Position numbers and translations under genes: made by a program
DNA from: Unio delphinus
Taxonomy: Eukaryota; Mollusca; Bivalvia; Unionida; Unionidae
Length of the DNA stretch: 64,000 nt
Reading direction: 5' to 3'
NCBI GenBank assembly: GCA_029339505.1
Contig: JAQISU010000094.1
Location: 4,939,001 to 5,003,000, forward strand
Notes under the pieces: model-generated
Seen by the model: only the letters and a program-made list of their open reading frames with translations
Told to the model about the DNA's origin: nothing
Database searches by the model: none
Part shown: piece by piece, positions 45,223 to 58,730 of the stretch
Position numbering within the stretch: position 1 is the first letter of the stretch
How the letters are laid out: the number at the start of each line of letters is the position of its first letter

Positions 45223-47244
45223 CATTGTTTCAGTATTTACCATACAACTTTTCTAAATGTAAAATTATAACATGAGACATTTTCTGATAACAAAAATGAA
45301 TTATGTATTGTTAATTTCATATAAAATCTATATATTAACTGTGATAATTCCTCAATACTGTCAAACGTTTTATTTTGTTATGATTTGGCACTAAATAATT
45401 AATTTACTTCAGACGGAACGGTCATGCCACAGCGTACGTTAACATATTTGTATTGATTCGCTTCATGTCAACATTTGCGAATGAACTACATTGCATAAAG
45501 TGAAGAGTTCTTTTCACTGTATAGGAAAACATTAGGTGCGAAAAATAATCTACGTTCGCAGGGTCACATAACGCAACCCGTTGACTCGGATTTCGTTGCC
45601 TAGGTGCAAACTCCAGCATCGACGTTAATGTCACTTGCAGTATGTACTATTCATTTTAACACATACCAAATACATGTATATTAACAGTACTAATTACAAG
45701 ATAAGGACACAAAAGTAACATGTTGGATTATCATGCCACAGTTCAAGAAAACCCAATAATTCCGTGCCATAAATTAAGGGAGATAAACTAACAGCACACG
45801 CATAACCTAATAACCTAATATCTGAGAATGCCCATATGGTACTAATGTCAGATATTAGGTTCTGCAACTCGCAGATCTCTCTAACATATCACTTGGTCGT
45901 AAGTAGTAAATACATATATAATGCCCTACGACCAATGGAAGTGTTGTTAGAATGGACCCGAAATTGGCTACTGTATGTCATCATTAGGCAAAGTGCTGCC
46001 GTAACCTGGTTTATAAGATTACAAACTTATAGCAACTCTAAACGTATATCAGAAATTACAGATTTGATTTTGTTCAAATTATAAACTTATATATCTCTGT
46101 TTCCTCTTAATAAGTATTTACCTATGTTTGCTGAATTGGGAAATATTTTCTGATATAAATGTTCAAATGCGCTTCTGACAGTAACTAAAGTCTTACTAAT
46201 ATTACACGCTAAACTACCTAATTTTGGGTAACCTCCCCTAAGATATACTTCGCGTATTTAGCTAAGATCCCTTAGTATGCAAGAATAGATGCCAAGAAGA
46301 AGAAAGAAAAAAAAAATTCCATGGATAACGCTAGTAAATTGGAAATACCCACTTCACCATCTGCCTTTTTCCAGACAGCGAAAATAATGTATAAACTTAA
46401 GAGGGTTGAAGTATTATTGTTATTATCAACTACGCATGTTCTGATGATATATGCATTAATTGCAAGTATGGAGCAATGCTAACATTCTAAGGTGTATACA
46501 ACTTTAATGCAAAGTTTGTGGTTGATTTTTTTTGTTAATTTCGGTTTCCTTGAACGTGCTTAAAATGTCATGTTTAATGATAAGAATGTTTAATACATGT
46601 ACTTTAGTTTACATAGTGTGCTGTGCTATGGTCAGATCATGCCTCTCTTTACTAAATTCAGCCATCTTTCATATAATTCTGAGGAAAAGGTTGAAACGTA
46701 CAAACATAAAAGTTTGCAGCCGTCGTCGGTATAGGTGATATTCCAGATCCGACGATCTGTTTAAAATAACAGACGGTGACAAAAGTCATGAAAAGATAAA
46801 ATACGTGTATTTAATCAACGTCCATTTTACATGTGAGCTTTTGTGTTTTCCATATTTAAAGTTTCAATTCTTTCTGTTACAGTTATATCAAGTTATTAAA
46901 AATTCAGGTGTGGTCTGACAAAAATAATATTCGTATTTTCATTACTTACAAACTTAACCTCTCTTGGTATAATGTTAATTATGAAACTGCATTACTTTGT
47001 CACTTTCAAGATATTGCACCAAATATATGTATTTCTTTCTTCAAAAATAAAACATATAAAGTGCTTACTTTTCCGTATCATACATGAATGATATGATGTA
47101 TTGGTTTTAATGGCATGTTTGACACATTATTGGGAACTGATGGAACAGCAACTTAAATATTTTTTGTGAGATTTCATCCAGTCCTGTTGCTTTTGTGCCA
47201 CGTTTCTCTGAGGCACCAATGACATCATGAACATATTCATAAGG
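45223..47244. other. Gene-free stretch
   Basis: No supported coding sequence, RNA gene or defined repeat; short frames only. Confidence 0.4.
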
Positions 47245-47256
47245 GATCTGGAATGA

Positions 47257-50199
47257 TTAGTTTGTTAGGTAGTTTTGTTTGATTTTTAACGGCGCTCCAG
47301 CACATTTAGGCTATTTAGCGCCATACAATAAGCTGTATTTATACATGTTTAAAATACCAAAAGGTTTTATATCGACCAGCGACATAGAAAACCAAATAGT
47401 TCAAAGTAAAATGGTAAGATGTTGGTAACAGTAAAATATGAAGCTTCCCAATCAACAGGAGATGTAAATGGTGTATGTTGATGAAAAGATGTTGAAAATA
47501 AGAGGCCACATTTGCATTAGATAAAATATTCTAGGTGATGGCATACAAGTAATAGTTTTAAAAAAAGACGTACTTCCTTCAGGAAATCTAAAATACAAGT
47601 GATTTTTATAGTATCAAAAAGTTCCTTCATGTCATGTACATTATAGTATTTATCACGCACAGGTGGCAGGTCGGAACACTCGGTCATAAAGTGTTTAACA
47701 CTGAATGGTTCATTGCAAGAAAGGCACTCTGGTGGATCTTCCCCTTTTAGTATGTGGGAGTGAATTATGTATGAATGACCAATTCTAATTCTTGCAATGA
47801 CAATCTCCTCCCTACGGATAGTTCTGTAGGAAGGAGTCCATTCTCCCAGCGTTGGTTTGATGGCATGAAGATTTTATTGACTGCATAATCTCATGACACC
47901 ATTCGCTTCTGACGTAGATACTTTTTGATACAAGGTTTAAAATCAGTAAACGGTAAATTAAAATCCGATGGTTCTTGGGATAAAGCCATCTTAGCAGCCC
48001 GGTCTGCTTCTTCATTACCTCTAATACCAATATGGCTAGGTAGCCAACAGTATACTATATTGTAGGAGGTACCAAGTTCCGAGTTTTTGACGAGAATATT
48101 GACTAATAATGGATTATCCAGTTTTCTATTGTGTAGCGACTGAAGCACTGATAATAAGTCACAGAAGATAATGCTATTTAAAATGCATTTCTGTTCGATA
48201 AATTTCAGAGCAAGGTCTATTGCTTTGATTTCCGCTGAAAATATGGACGCATCGTTTGGCAAGTGCACTTTGGTTATGTGTTTGCCACTAACGAAGGCCG
48301 CAGCAGCCTTTTCATCAACATTTGATCCATCAGTATAAACTTTAGTGTAATTTGTAAAATCGTTAAGAAGTTCATGATAAGAGTTCAGGAATATGGCAGG
48401 GTTTGTCTCAGATTTATTCCCATCGTGCAACGTAAAAATCAATTTGGATTGTTTAAGAAGCCAAGGTGGTGTTTTCGAGACAAACGTTTTCTGAACTGTA
48501 GAGAGATTATTTTTGATTATGTCAAGGCTGGATGATGTTCTAATGCCAAAAGAAGGTATGGCATTTGGATTATTTCCATATAAAGTTTTGTATTTTGGTT
48601 GAAAAACAGACGAAAAAGCAGGGTTCAGAGGGTTTGATCTTAACTTAAGAGCGTATTGTGCAGAAAGCATTTCTCTGCGATGCGATAAAGGTGGTTCATT
48701 CGCTTCCGCGAGAAGGTTTTCACATGCAGATGTCTTAAATGCTCCTAGAGCGAGTCTTATTCCCTGAAGATGAATTGGACCAAGCATTTTCAAATAGGAC
48801 TTCCTAGCTGAACCATAAACAATGCATCCATAGTCTAGTAAGGAGCGGATAAATGTTCTATACAAATTGAGGAGATGAAAGAGGGCAGAAGGCCTTTAAG
48901 ACCCAGATCGTGCAGGTCATTTAGTATCCCGTACTTCCATGTTGTGTCATAGGCCTTTTCTAAATCAAAGAAGACTGCTACTAAATGTTCCTTCTTGATA
49001 AATACATCGCGAATAAATGTTTCAAGTCTAACCAGATGATCGTTAGTACTACGACCAGAACGGAAACCACTTTGGAAAGGAGATATTAAATTGTTAATTT
49101 CCAAGTACCATACAAGCCGAGAATTAATCATTCGTTCCATTGTTTTGGACACGCAGCTTGTCAGTGCAATGGGCCGATAGCTGTTAGGATCTTCGACATC
49201 TTTGCCTGGTTTGGGAATCGGTATTACTATTGCTTCTTTCCAGTTCTTAGGTACATTACCAGCAATCCATAAATCATTAAATATTTTCAGAAGATAATGT
49301 CAAAGACGATTCCGGGAGGTGTTTCAAGAACTGGTAATGTACTTCGTCAGGCCCACCGGATGTATCAGGCCTTGTCTAAAGCCTCCCTAAGCTCCAAAAA
49401 AGAAAACAGCTGGTTATAACTTTCCGTGTTGTTCGATGTGAATTTAAACGTGACTTTTCTTTTTGAGATTTTAATCTTCGAAAGGCTTCTGAATAATTAG
49501 ATGATGATGAGTTTTTTGAGAAACTATCGGCAAGAATATTTGCTATGTCACGTTTTAAACTAAAATTGATATTGTTTGTTTTCAGGTGTCGAATAGAATC
49601 GTTTCCTCTTTCCATTTATGTTTTTTAATAGTATTCCAAATTTGTTTCATTGAGGAACGAGAGTTTAAAGTAGAAATATATTTCTTCCAGGATGCACGTT
49701 TACATTCTTTGATTGTGCGTCGAGTGTTAGCCCGGGTAATACGATATTTGTTTAATTTCGGGCGTTGGACGATTGTTGAATTGTCTTAATGCTTCTCGGC
49801 GTTGTCTAATGGCTTCTTTGCATTCCTTGGTTACCCAAGGTTTTTGCGATTTCTAAATGTTCGGTGAGGACATAGGAATAGATTCATGTAATTAGAATTG
49901 AAGTAAAATACTGTATAGGATTAACAGCGCTGAATACTGTTTCATTATTTAATCTAGTTTTACATAGTGTTTGAAATATAGCCCAGTCGGCCGTCTTTAT
50001 ATTCCATTGTGGAATTGCGTCATCAATTTTTGAGTTATTTTCAAGAGTGATCGGAAAGTGATCACTGCTGTGAAGGTCATCAGCGACCTTCCATTCATAT
50101 TGCAAAAGCAGCGAAGAGAGCAAATTGTCAAATCTATGCACGTGTACGTACCCGTACCTGGGTGTAAATATGTCGGTGAGTTATTGTTCTATAGACACA
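47257..50199 (-). mobile_element. LINE copy 2, 5'-truncated
   Basis: Same family as 23203-29683, flanked by the exact 12-bp duplication GATCTGGAATGA at 47245-47256 and 50200-50211. It begins inside the endonuclease domain and ends with GTTAAAAATCAAACAAAAC and an A/C-rich tail. 5' truncation is the usual outcome of target-primed reverse transcription. Lacks the solo LTR found in copy 1. Confidence 0.85.
47560..50141 (-). pseudogene. LINE copy 2 ORF2 remnant
   Basis: Pieces in order: end of the endonuclease (NLLSSLLLQYEWKVADD, SSDHFPITL), RT with FFDLEKAYDTTWKYGIL, then an abrupt join of LLPSFISS to ICIEHLSAPY at about 48870. That join removes the segment holding the YVDD active site. After it 48865-47891 is one open frame covering the RT thumb, the RNase H (VYTDGSNVDEKAAAAFVSGK, SAEIKAIDLAL, LPSHIGIRGNEEADRAAKMA) and the start of the tail. 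The Cys/His tail (CLSCNEPF, HFMTECSDLP) follows in another frame. Confidence 0.8.
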
Positions 50200-50211
50200 G
50201 ATCTGGAATGA

Positions 50212-52350
50212 AGGATGGGATATGATCTGTGAATCTACAAAATCCTCAAGGAGCTAAATACTGTTACACGCACAAGGGTATTCACTTGACCGAGCAGTGT
50301 CAAAACCCAGGCGCGAGTCCCGCTGGAAGTCATATGTTTTCCCCAAATTAACAAAGACTTCCATACAACTCGATTTGTAAAATGGAAAGTCAGACGTTTC
50401 TGCTTTTATATACTAAATTTTGCTCTAATCATTTGGCGACCACAGACGAAACAACTTGCCCAAAAGTCCATTAACCGCACCTGTACATGGTTTTTCTTCA
50501 TTCTCATCAGATTTTCGTACCACCAACCAGTTATGCCATATACAATTCAATAGTATTCCCTTTCTAACTGGGAGATATTTAACTGCGCGACCCTAGGCCA
50601 GTCAATCCACACAATTTCCGGAGTATCACGCTTATATAACTACGCCTGTTTCCCACTATGGACACATAAGCGGCATCTACCAAGTCCCTACTTATTGATT
50701 CCATTGCGTAATTTACTGGTTTCCTACTGCCATTTCAACCACAACACTATTATACACCACTAGAACTTAATATGGACTATGTTACAATAGGAACAATCAT
50801 TCGGCTTGGACCTAAATTCACTACTAACAAACCCTTGCATGGTTTAAATTCACTCGGCTCTGTGACGTTTGCTCCTATTTATTGGCTAATTATTTCGGGC
50901 TAGGAATATTTCCATGGTGCCGAATACGAAATAATCACACAAATAAATCTATGAATTGCTTAAAAACGGGGCGCTATCAAATATGCATACTCCAAATTTA
51001 TTACATTACCCCCGCCTTTAAAAGATCACTCGTCCACGAGTGTCACAAACGTCACATTTCTGTGGTCTAAATCAAAATTTGATGATTTTTCCCAAATATC
51101 ACCCACTAACCCGTTTAATGATTCCCAATATGATTATATAAAACAAAAACTCTGAATCAGTAGGCTTTTACCTAATAGCCTGTCACTAACATCTGCAACT
51201 AAACGTTTATTTTTAATCACTGATTGTTTAAAAGTAATACAAATGTCAACAATAAACCCAATTTAATCAAGTTGAATCCAGCATAGAAATAATGTTCCAA
51301 CCAGTTAGTCGGGTTCAAAACTCCCTCACGACAATATTCGGAATTTGCTGAAGGAAACAATTTTCTCTATGCATAGGTCTCTAACAACAGACAAAAAATG
51401 TAACACAGAACCATTCCTGTTTACATTAAAACTCTCGTCTGGAGATTGCGTTTCCACCAGGACACACGTTCTCCCAGTAGACTTTGGTACGCTTCCTGTA
51501 CTCATCACGAGGTTAGAAAATGAGTTCTTCAAAGAGTAACATCTTCTCTTACGAATCTCAAAAAAAAGTCAACCATGAATTCAACGCAAAAATATATTTT
51601 TCAACTTAGTCAGTGTCAAACGATCCTATTTTCTTACAACTAACTCATTAATAATTAATTCCACTCTAGAGTGACCCAACACAGCCATAAGAAAACCTAT
51701 TCCCAAACGCAAAAGTTTGGAACACTATCACATAACGATTCAACTATAATTGCGGTGTGCACTACCATTTCTTCATGCTGCTAAATAATTAACACGTGCT
51801 TTGAATTGTCCTTCACAATTTTCCAAATTGACACCATTCCATTCATGCAGACAAGTCAAACTATGCATGATGGAACCCTCGCTGGACCATCTATGACTGT
51901 TAAGATGCATATTTTTTTAATGTACACTGTACGAATCAATTCTCAACTGGCAAGTCGCTAGCAGTTCAAAGACAATAAAATACAGGATCCTTCCTGTACT
52001 CATCGCGAGGTTAGAGAATGCGTTCTTCAAACACCTCTTACGAACCTCAAAAATATGTAAACCATGACTTCAACGCCCACATTGTCACCACAGAACGCTA
52101 AACTTGAAACTGCCTTTTCACTCATCTCTTCACCACTATGAAGTACCCTACGGCCACAAAATAACAACAAAAACAATCAACTAATCTCCAAACAACCATA
52201 CATAATCCCTACCTCCACTTCCAATTTAGCTCTGCGTCACTCCAAGCACAATCCAAACAACTAGACCTAATTTACAACACTCTGGTTTCATGCAGCAAAC
52301 ACCTTCTAGAACTTTCCTGTCCTAACACCGCACATGATCAACATGTATCC
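50212..52350. other. Gene-free stretch with a 90-bp direct repeat
   Basis: CCTGTACTCATCACGAGGTT at about 51496 and CCTGTACTCATCGCGAGGTT at about 51992 begin a diverged ~90-bp direct repeat 496 bp apart. It may mark an old retroelement end. No gene supported. Confidence 0.5.
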
Positions 52351-52357
52351 AACTATA

Positions 52358-53005
52358 GTCTTTGTCTACATCCCCGTTTGTTTCTACCCCCCACCCCGCC
52401 GATTTCAGTAACGAAAAGCATAAACAAGATAAAAAAGTAAATAAATCTTACTCAATTCATTCATTGATTTATAATTTCTAACCCGATTGCGACCAGGGTG
52501 TCCACAACACCTTTATCGTCTGCCCGTCTCATGCATGCTTAACGTAAGTTTTCACACTAACACGACATGCACACAATTTGGGCAAGTCTTTTTACCGCAA
52601 ATAGAGTGATGTTACTGCTCCAATTTGGTTACTCCCGGATACTTACGTCAATTACGGTATGATTAAGAGTTATATCCCTTTGCCACCTGTAAAATCTACC
52701 TTCTATGTACATACATGTGTGATGTGTAGTGATAGATCCGCCCCTTCACTGAAAATGGACTTGTCCAGGAACTGGAAATTGATCTCGATGATGGCCATGG
52801 TTGAAATGAAACCTTCCGTTAAGCATGAGACGTGCAGACATTAAAGGTGTTATGGACACCCTGGTCGCAATCGGGTTAGAAATTATAAATCAATAAATGA
52901 ATTGAGTAAGATTTATTGACATTTTATCTTGTTTATGCTTTTCGTTACTGAAATCGGCAGGGGGGTAAAACCAAACAGGGATGTAGACACAGACTACATA
53001 AAAAA
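52358..53005. mobile_element. Foldback/MITE-like element with ~180-bp inverted repeats
   Basis: 52358-52545 and 52822-53005 are inverted copies. They share, in inverse orientation, GTCTACATCCC, CCGATTTCAGTAACGAAAAG, CATAAACAAGATAAAA, ATTTCTAACCCGATTGCGAC and CAGGGTGTCCA. The ~275-bp centre has no supported gene. No target duplication was found. Non-autonomous DNA element or foldback repeat. Confidence 0.75.
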
Positions 53006-53586
53006 ACACAAAGCAAAATCGACTCTGTCGTCAGAATTAATAAATTAAAAAAATCACACTATTCACATAGCCTATTAGACCAGCTAACTTGGTCTCTAAG
53101 CCTCTTTTTTTATTTTGAATTGACGGCTGAGACCAGCCGTACTCTGCATTAACACTAAAGGGTACTTTTCCGCCTCGCCAAAACTGCGCACGATCGGATG
53201 CACGATATTAATTAATAAATTTATTTAGACTAACCTTTGTACCCAGACGATATGTATAATCCCTCTTCTTATGATCCACTGCGTTACATCCTTAGAACAC
53301 TCACTTTTTTTAGTATAAATCCCTGTCAGAACAGAACACCTGCGTATTTATCGGCTGTTGACCCCAGATTTAAATTACCGACGCATGCGTTAAAGCAGCA
53401 TCACCAGATCGGTAATAGAAAATAGAAATAGAGTGAATGATAAATAAATTGTATAAAGACCACACTGTACTCGGATGTGAAAATATGCTACACAATAAGA
53501 ACAATAATAATGTAAATTTATTATCATTACTATCGGTAGTATTTTCAATCATATTTAATAACATTTGCAATGGTATAAACGGAAAG

Positions 53587-53587
<1 letters not shown>

Positions 53588-53639
<52 letters not shown>

Positions 53640-53803
53640 GTGTGTGTTAATACTCTAACTTACTTATAAGAAAAACATGATTATTATAATGAACATTATT
53701 AATAACATTTGCAATGATATTAATGAAACATACATACATACATACATACATACATACATACATACATACATACATACATACATACATACATACATACATA
53801 CAT
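53588..53803. repeat. (CA)n and (CATA)n microsatellites
   Basis: CA tract 53588-53636 and CATA tract about 53729-53803. A copy of the phrase ATTAATAACATTTGCAATG precedes each tract (about 53555 and 53695), so the two lie in a small local duplication. Confidence 0.9.
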
Positions 53804-53964
53804 CTGTTATAATTTTACACCATAAGTTAAATTAAAAACAATATTTTCTTTTTCCCTTTTGTCTATTGCATTGACATGTGTTATAACAATTTACACAACA
53901 ATTACATTTGTCGCAAGAGCATATATTGCAACTTCCCGTGGAACATTCTTTTAGGTCAGCGGGA

Positions 53965-54212
53965 AGTTTATCCATTTCGGAGATCCACAAGGCGTCAAGA
54001 ATTTTTCTTCTGAAACAGACTTGTCAATCTTTGTCAACTTCTATCAGTCTATCTGCAAGTCATTCCAAGCCAAAATTGGAGGAAAATTTGCTCCAATCCT
54101 TGTGATGGCTGTTGATGTTAAATTAATGACAGACACTTTCAACACTGTCATGACAACAGTTGCCAAGGACATCATTGGCCTCCATCGCCCATTTGGTCAG
54201 TCCCTTTTTTAA
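53965..54212 (+). pseudogene. Unassigned coding relic
   Basis: A frame reading GKFIHFGDPQGVKNFSSETD, IFVNFYQSICKSFQAKIGGK and DTFNTVMTTVAKDIIGLHRP, closing at TAA 54210-54212. Composition is convincingly protein-like, but no start, splice sites or family are recognised. It may be part of the same decayed gene as 54548-55280. Confidence 0.35.
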
Positions 54213-54861
54213 ATAACAAAAGCAGATAAATACTTCCCTAACTTTAACAAAATTGCTGAAAACTCGAAATGGACAATCGAACATTGGATCTTGTTAATAA
54301 GAAGTATACCTATTCACAAAGCCTCTTAATATGAAGTTTACTTATTCACAAAGCCCGTGACGTCTACAATTTACTATCGGTAATGCTGATTAGGATGTGG
54401 TTAATTAATGTATTTTAAAGGTTGAGAGTTTGTACCTGATGCATATCATAAATGTATTAGAATTGTATAACAAAACTGGACAAACCCATGTCAAATTTAC
54501 AAGGGCAAAATAATTTTTTTTATTTTATGGAAGATGCTTAGCCAAGAAGGTTCATCGATATTATTATAACTTCAGACTGCTCATGTCAGTTGAGGAATGC
54601 AAGAATTGCATCCACTTTGATGTCAAGACCTATCCCCACGAGCAGAATCTTAACATTTTCGAAAATGTTGCCCGCACATTTGATGATTACTGCGACAATT
54701 ATTGCTTGACTCACAAGTTTCATTTTTCAGTAAGTCTTCCTCTCAACAACGTTGTGGTAAGATATCGTCTGTCTCATAGTAGTACTTCCAAATCGCAGTC
54801 TGGTACAAGAAATGTTAGCAATCAAACGTTTGATAAGACTGATCTGATATCTTTATCTCTT

Positions 54862-54878
54862 CCCATGTACGCTTATGT
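54862..54878. repeat. SINE target-site duplication, left
   Basis: CCCATGTACGCTTATGT, repeated at 55125-55141; the CCC may partly belong to the SINE end. Confidence 0.85.
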
Positions 54879-55124
54879 TGTTGTTGTATAATTTAACGCC
54901 ATTTTTAGCACACGATATGCTTGCTATACATGGCAGTCAATATTATTGGTGGAGGAAGAACCCGGGAAAACTCAGGGAAAGTAACACCGTCCCACGAGAA
55001 GCTACTGGCAAGGTTTCTCACATAACTACATTAGCCGAATCTTAGAATCGAACCCACGCAGACAGAAGTGAGATGCCATTGATCCGTAACGGAAAGCGCT
55101 CTAGACCACTCGGCCACTCGGGGC
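54879..55124 (-). mobile_element. Complete tRNA-derived SINE
   Basis: On the minus strand it starts with a tRNA-like head: GAGTGGCCGAGTGGTCTAGA (box A) and GGGTTCGATTC (box B), resembling a Leu/Ser-type tRNA. A ~150-bp body contains the core TGCCATGTATAGC, and it ends in a CAA-repeat tail. It is flanked by a 16-17-bp target duplication. Transcribed by RNA polymerase III from the internal boxes and mobilised by a partner LINE not identified here. A tail fragment of the family lies at 11173-11256. Confidence 0.85.
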
Positions 55125-55910
55125 CCCATGTACGCTTATGTAAAAAAGGCACGTCATTTCGGTTTCATACAGGTTGATAACAACAACATAGTATACTCGG
55201 TAATATTCAAAATGACTTTATTTCAAAAAGGTCAATGTCACATTTTTGTTTTGAAGGTTATAGTTGTGTATTGAAGGTTATAGTTTTGTAATGAAAGTAA
55301 TACATTTATTGGGTTGAAGGACCCATGTCTGATTCTATTATGGAAAGTATCGGAAGCTTATATATCCCTAATTGGTGCTTCTGCCAAGTCTATATTAAAA
55401 TATTAAAAGACAACAGAAGCTTCTCAGAGTTGTAGAATCTTGTATTTTTACTTTGTCTGAAATGCATTCTTCCAGAGAAAACTTTCGTATTAAGTAAATA
55501 GAGTGCAACTTTGTTAATGTTTCGCTCCATTGTGTCCATTTGACATCAGGCTTAGTCTCGTGGCCAGTGAGGAAAGACGATTTTACCAATCGATGATATT
55601 CAGTTTATTACTGGGCAATGCCATATCTGAAGAAAAGGTCATGGGTTATTCAGCTTGTAACGAAAGAACTTTGACTTTGGATAAAAATCTTGTTCCTCTT
55701 GATTTATATATCGTGCAGTTACCAGAGCTATTGAAAAACGAGCTATATTGATTAATGATAATCAAGAAATTATTCCTGTAGCTGACACATATTGGTCAGT
55801 TTTTAGATGATGTCACTTTTGCTTCTAGTATTGATCAATCAACATATATTGATCAAAACAATGATCCTCTGTTTACATATACTGCTCATTCTCTCTATTC
55901 GAATTAGGGT

Positions 55911-56660
55911 GGCAAAAGTTCGTCACTCATTGTCTGTGAGGAACAAGATCTTAAAATATACTGTTGTTGTTTATTGTTTTCAGAGTTATTAGCAAACTTA
56001 AATCCACAAAAGTCCCAGCTTCTTTTTTTTTTTTTTGCAAATTGAGTCCTAATGAGGAAATGGAGTAACATGAGGTGCGCGCTTATGAAGAATGAAAAGT
56101 GAGCTTTCATATTGTTTATAAAATGTCATATCCAAAACAAAAGCAAAAGCCAACAAAAATACAAAAAACAAATAGCTCTTGCTAATCCCAAACCGAATTT
56201 CTAAACCATGAGAATAATTTCAGGGTATTATTTTAATGTTTGACACTTTTCGAAATGATTTCATCTATTTTTAACTATCAGTTTAACCAATTAGAAGATC
56301 AAACTCGTCGAAGTGTGCTGATCGAACACCATCAACCTTCTAATCGTACCTACAAAGCGAAAGCGACGAAAAATTCAATTAAGTAGTCAGGGGCATAGTG
56401 TTATTGTAGCTATCACGCACACGTATATCAGTGATGGAAGTAAGCTGTATGGAAACCATGGCGTTGCGCCATCCCGGCTGCTAGCCACTGAAATGGTTCC
56501 GACCCAATCACTAGGGTCCATCAGGGTCCTAAGCGAGGCACTTTCTAACAGCAGAGACTGACAGCTGGAGTCAAACTTACAACTCCTTTATTAGTGTGGG
56601 ATGAAACTAATGTGCCAGTCGACAGAAATAACACTTTTGGACGCTTTGAGGAGGCCAAAA
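55911..56660. other. Gene-free stretch
   Basis: Contains a T-run (56024-56036) and nothing supported as coding. Confidence 0.4.
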
Positions 56661-56668
56661 CAAGGAAG

Positions 56669-56669
<1 letters not shown>

Positions 56670-56763
<94 letters not shown>

Positions 56764-56790
56764 GACAGACAGACAGACAGACATACACAG
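56670..56790. repeat. (AG)n and (ACAG)n microsatellite
   Basis: AG tract to about 56742 followed by AGAC/ACAG repeats. Frames through it (ERERER, SLSLSL, TDRQTD) are artefacts. Confidence 0.95.
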
Positions 56791-56799
56791 AGACAGAGA

Positions 56800-57355
56800 G
56801 TGGGGGAAAGAAGCCCATATCCGCAGCGTCCGCTCTTATACAGGAACTTAATTCGCATAGCCAGTCAATCGAGTTCACCCACCACCAAAACGCGACGGCA
56901 GGAAACATCATCTACCAAAGAAGGACAGACAATCGCCGAGCAAAAACCGTCAATACTAAGATTTGTGTCAACTAATAAAGAACAGCCACAGAAGAGGAAA
57001 CAGAAAGTTGAAATAGAAGCGGTAGAAGGAGAGGTAAGCAATCCAGACAAAGACCGACTTAGGGCTTCAGAAGCCCATAGATGACTCCAAGAAAGCTGGC
57101 CATTTTCAAAGTGCAGTCAATAACTTGGCTTGGAGGTCCCTGAAGACACACAGACCAAGAGCACAGCACTGGCAGTTTGAAGTACGCATCCTTTCCAGCT
57201 TCTACTATCATGCATTCGAACAATGCTCATTGTTGACTTTGCTAGGAACTGCTGAACGACTTACAGAGATCCATGGGTTTGAGGCATTCCAAGATCAGCA
57301 GCATGAAGACGTTCCGAGTGCGGCAGAATGCTGGGAAGAGGAAAACACCCACTGA
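56800..57355 (+). other. Weak coding candidates
   Basis: Two plus frames (56800-57084, Lys/Glu/Gln-rich; 57125-57355 with HGFEAFQDQQHEDVPSAAEC) have acceptable composition but no splice signals or family. 57356-58570 shows nothing better. Confidence 0.2.
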
Positions 57356-58574
57356 AACGTCAACCTGCAGTCCTAACAACTCCTTTTAGGGCTACATATC
57401 AAATGCCGCCTAATAATAAGTATTCCAGTTTGCCTTGGAAAAACATTTCGATAAAACGATGATTATAACCGACCATGACCCTTTAATTACCGTTCTAAAT
57501 TAAGCTATTTAAAACCTAATAAGAATGAACGAATTTCGCTTGGTCACTCTGACGTTCCAGATCATATTTATTCGGTCCCTATATGTATAATTGTATACAA
57601 AGTTTCACACTTTCGATGCAGGAAACATTTAACCTTAATTTATGTGTTAATCTAGTAACGAGTGTGGCTAAAACAGCAATGACATTAAAGACTGTCCTTT
57701 ATAAAATAAAAAGGGCAGGATTTCGCTAATAGCAAATCCTTGCGTTTTAAGTGACGTTATGTTTGAGATTCTTACCGAGCACTTTCCCACCTTTGACTCT
57801 CAGACAAGCAAAGCTAGTGTGCGGGCCGATTCCCATTCGTCTAGTAGACAGGTACCGCGATAAGCGTGTACGCATGAAACAAGAGTGGCCCCACACGAGT
57901 AGTTTCCTATTGCACCCGACGCCTTGTTATGCAATGCAAGATGCAGAATCACAATTAAAGTTTGCTGGTCCTATTCTCACTCATGCCTTAAACAAGTAGG
58001 TCGAATTGGGGGTGGGGGTGGCATCTCGACTACTAATTAAGTAGCATACCTTGTGTGCATAATTGTTTTAGGAATGTGACTCTCTCTCTCCTCCCTCACG
58101 ATAAAACTATTCATCCTACCTTGTCGGAAATAAAATGTCGTATATGCAAGCGACTCTAATCCAAACTCGTATTGTATAGTAAAGACAAAGTGTTTTCCAG
58201 CATCAATAGAAGGCTTGTTTAAAGCCATCATCAACTTCGTAAAGGTCAAGTATTTCCTGGATCGGGTTGAAGAAATGACTCTTGTTGCCATAGAGGAAAG
58301 GAATAATAAAATGTTTTACAGAATGGAGAAAAAGCGGACAAAATATGCCAATAACGAAGAATAAGAAAGACAAAAGAAGACTGAGGAGAAGAGAAAATGC
58401 AGCAGCTGCGACGATCCCAAAGTCGAGGGCCCAGTAAAAAGACTGGGTTATGGAAATTAAGATGGAGATGCTGACAGAATATCATTACCAACCAGAGTAA
58501 CCGGCACAATTCGGCTTTCATGCAGCAAACCATTAAAATAATGATATTTGCAAATGTTATGTTTTACCATCAGA

Positions 58575-58612
58575 AATATTATTATCATTATTATTATTAT
58601 TATTATTATTAT

Positions 58613-58656
<44 letters not shown>

Positions 58657-58730
58657 ATTATAGTAGCAGTAGTAGTAGTATTAATAATAGTAGTAGTAGT
58701 AGCAGTAGTAGTAGTGTCACTGCTGCTGCT
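58575..58730. repeat. (ATT)n / (AGT)n trinucleotide array
   Basis: ATT units followed by AGT units with interruptions. Confidence 0.95.

Larger units (their letters stand above)
54548..55280 (+). pseudogene. Decayed gene interrupted by a SINE
   Basis: An open frame from about 54548 (VHRYYYNFRLLMSVEECKNC, CNxHFDVKTYPHEQ-type text) runs to PMYAYV at the SINE. It resumes, after the SINE and one copy of the target duplication, as KKARHFGFIQVDNNNIVYS and ends near 55275. A strong donor-like GTAAGT at 54730 might alternatively end an exon there. Further frames of similar look occur at 55530-55910 (LLLGNAISEEKVMGYSACNE; INDNQEIIPVADTYWS). Family unknown. Confidence 0.4.

Noticed and set aside
53370..53658. 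Frames rich in Cys/Val or Thr/His
   Set aside because: CA-repeat artefact.
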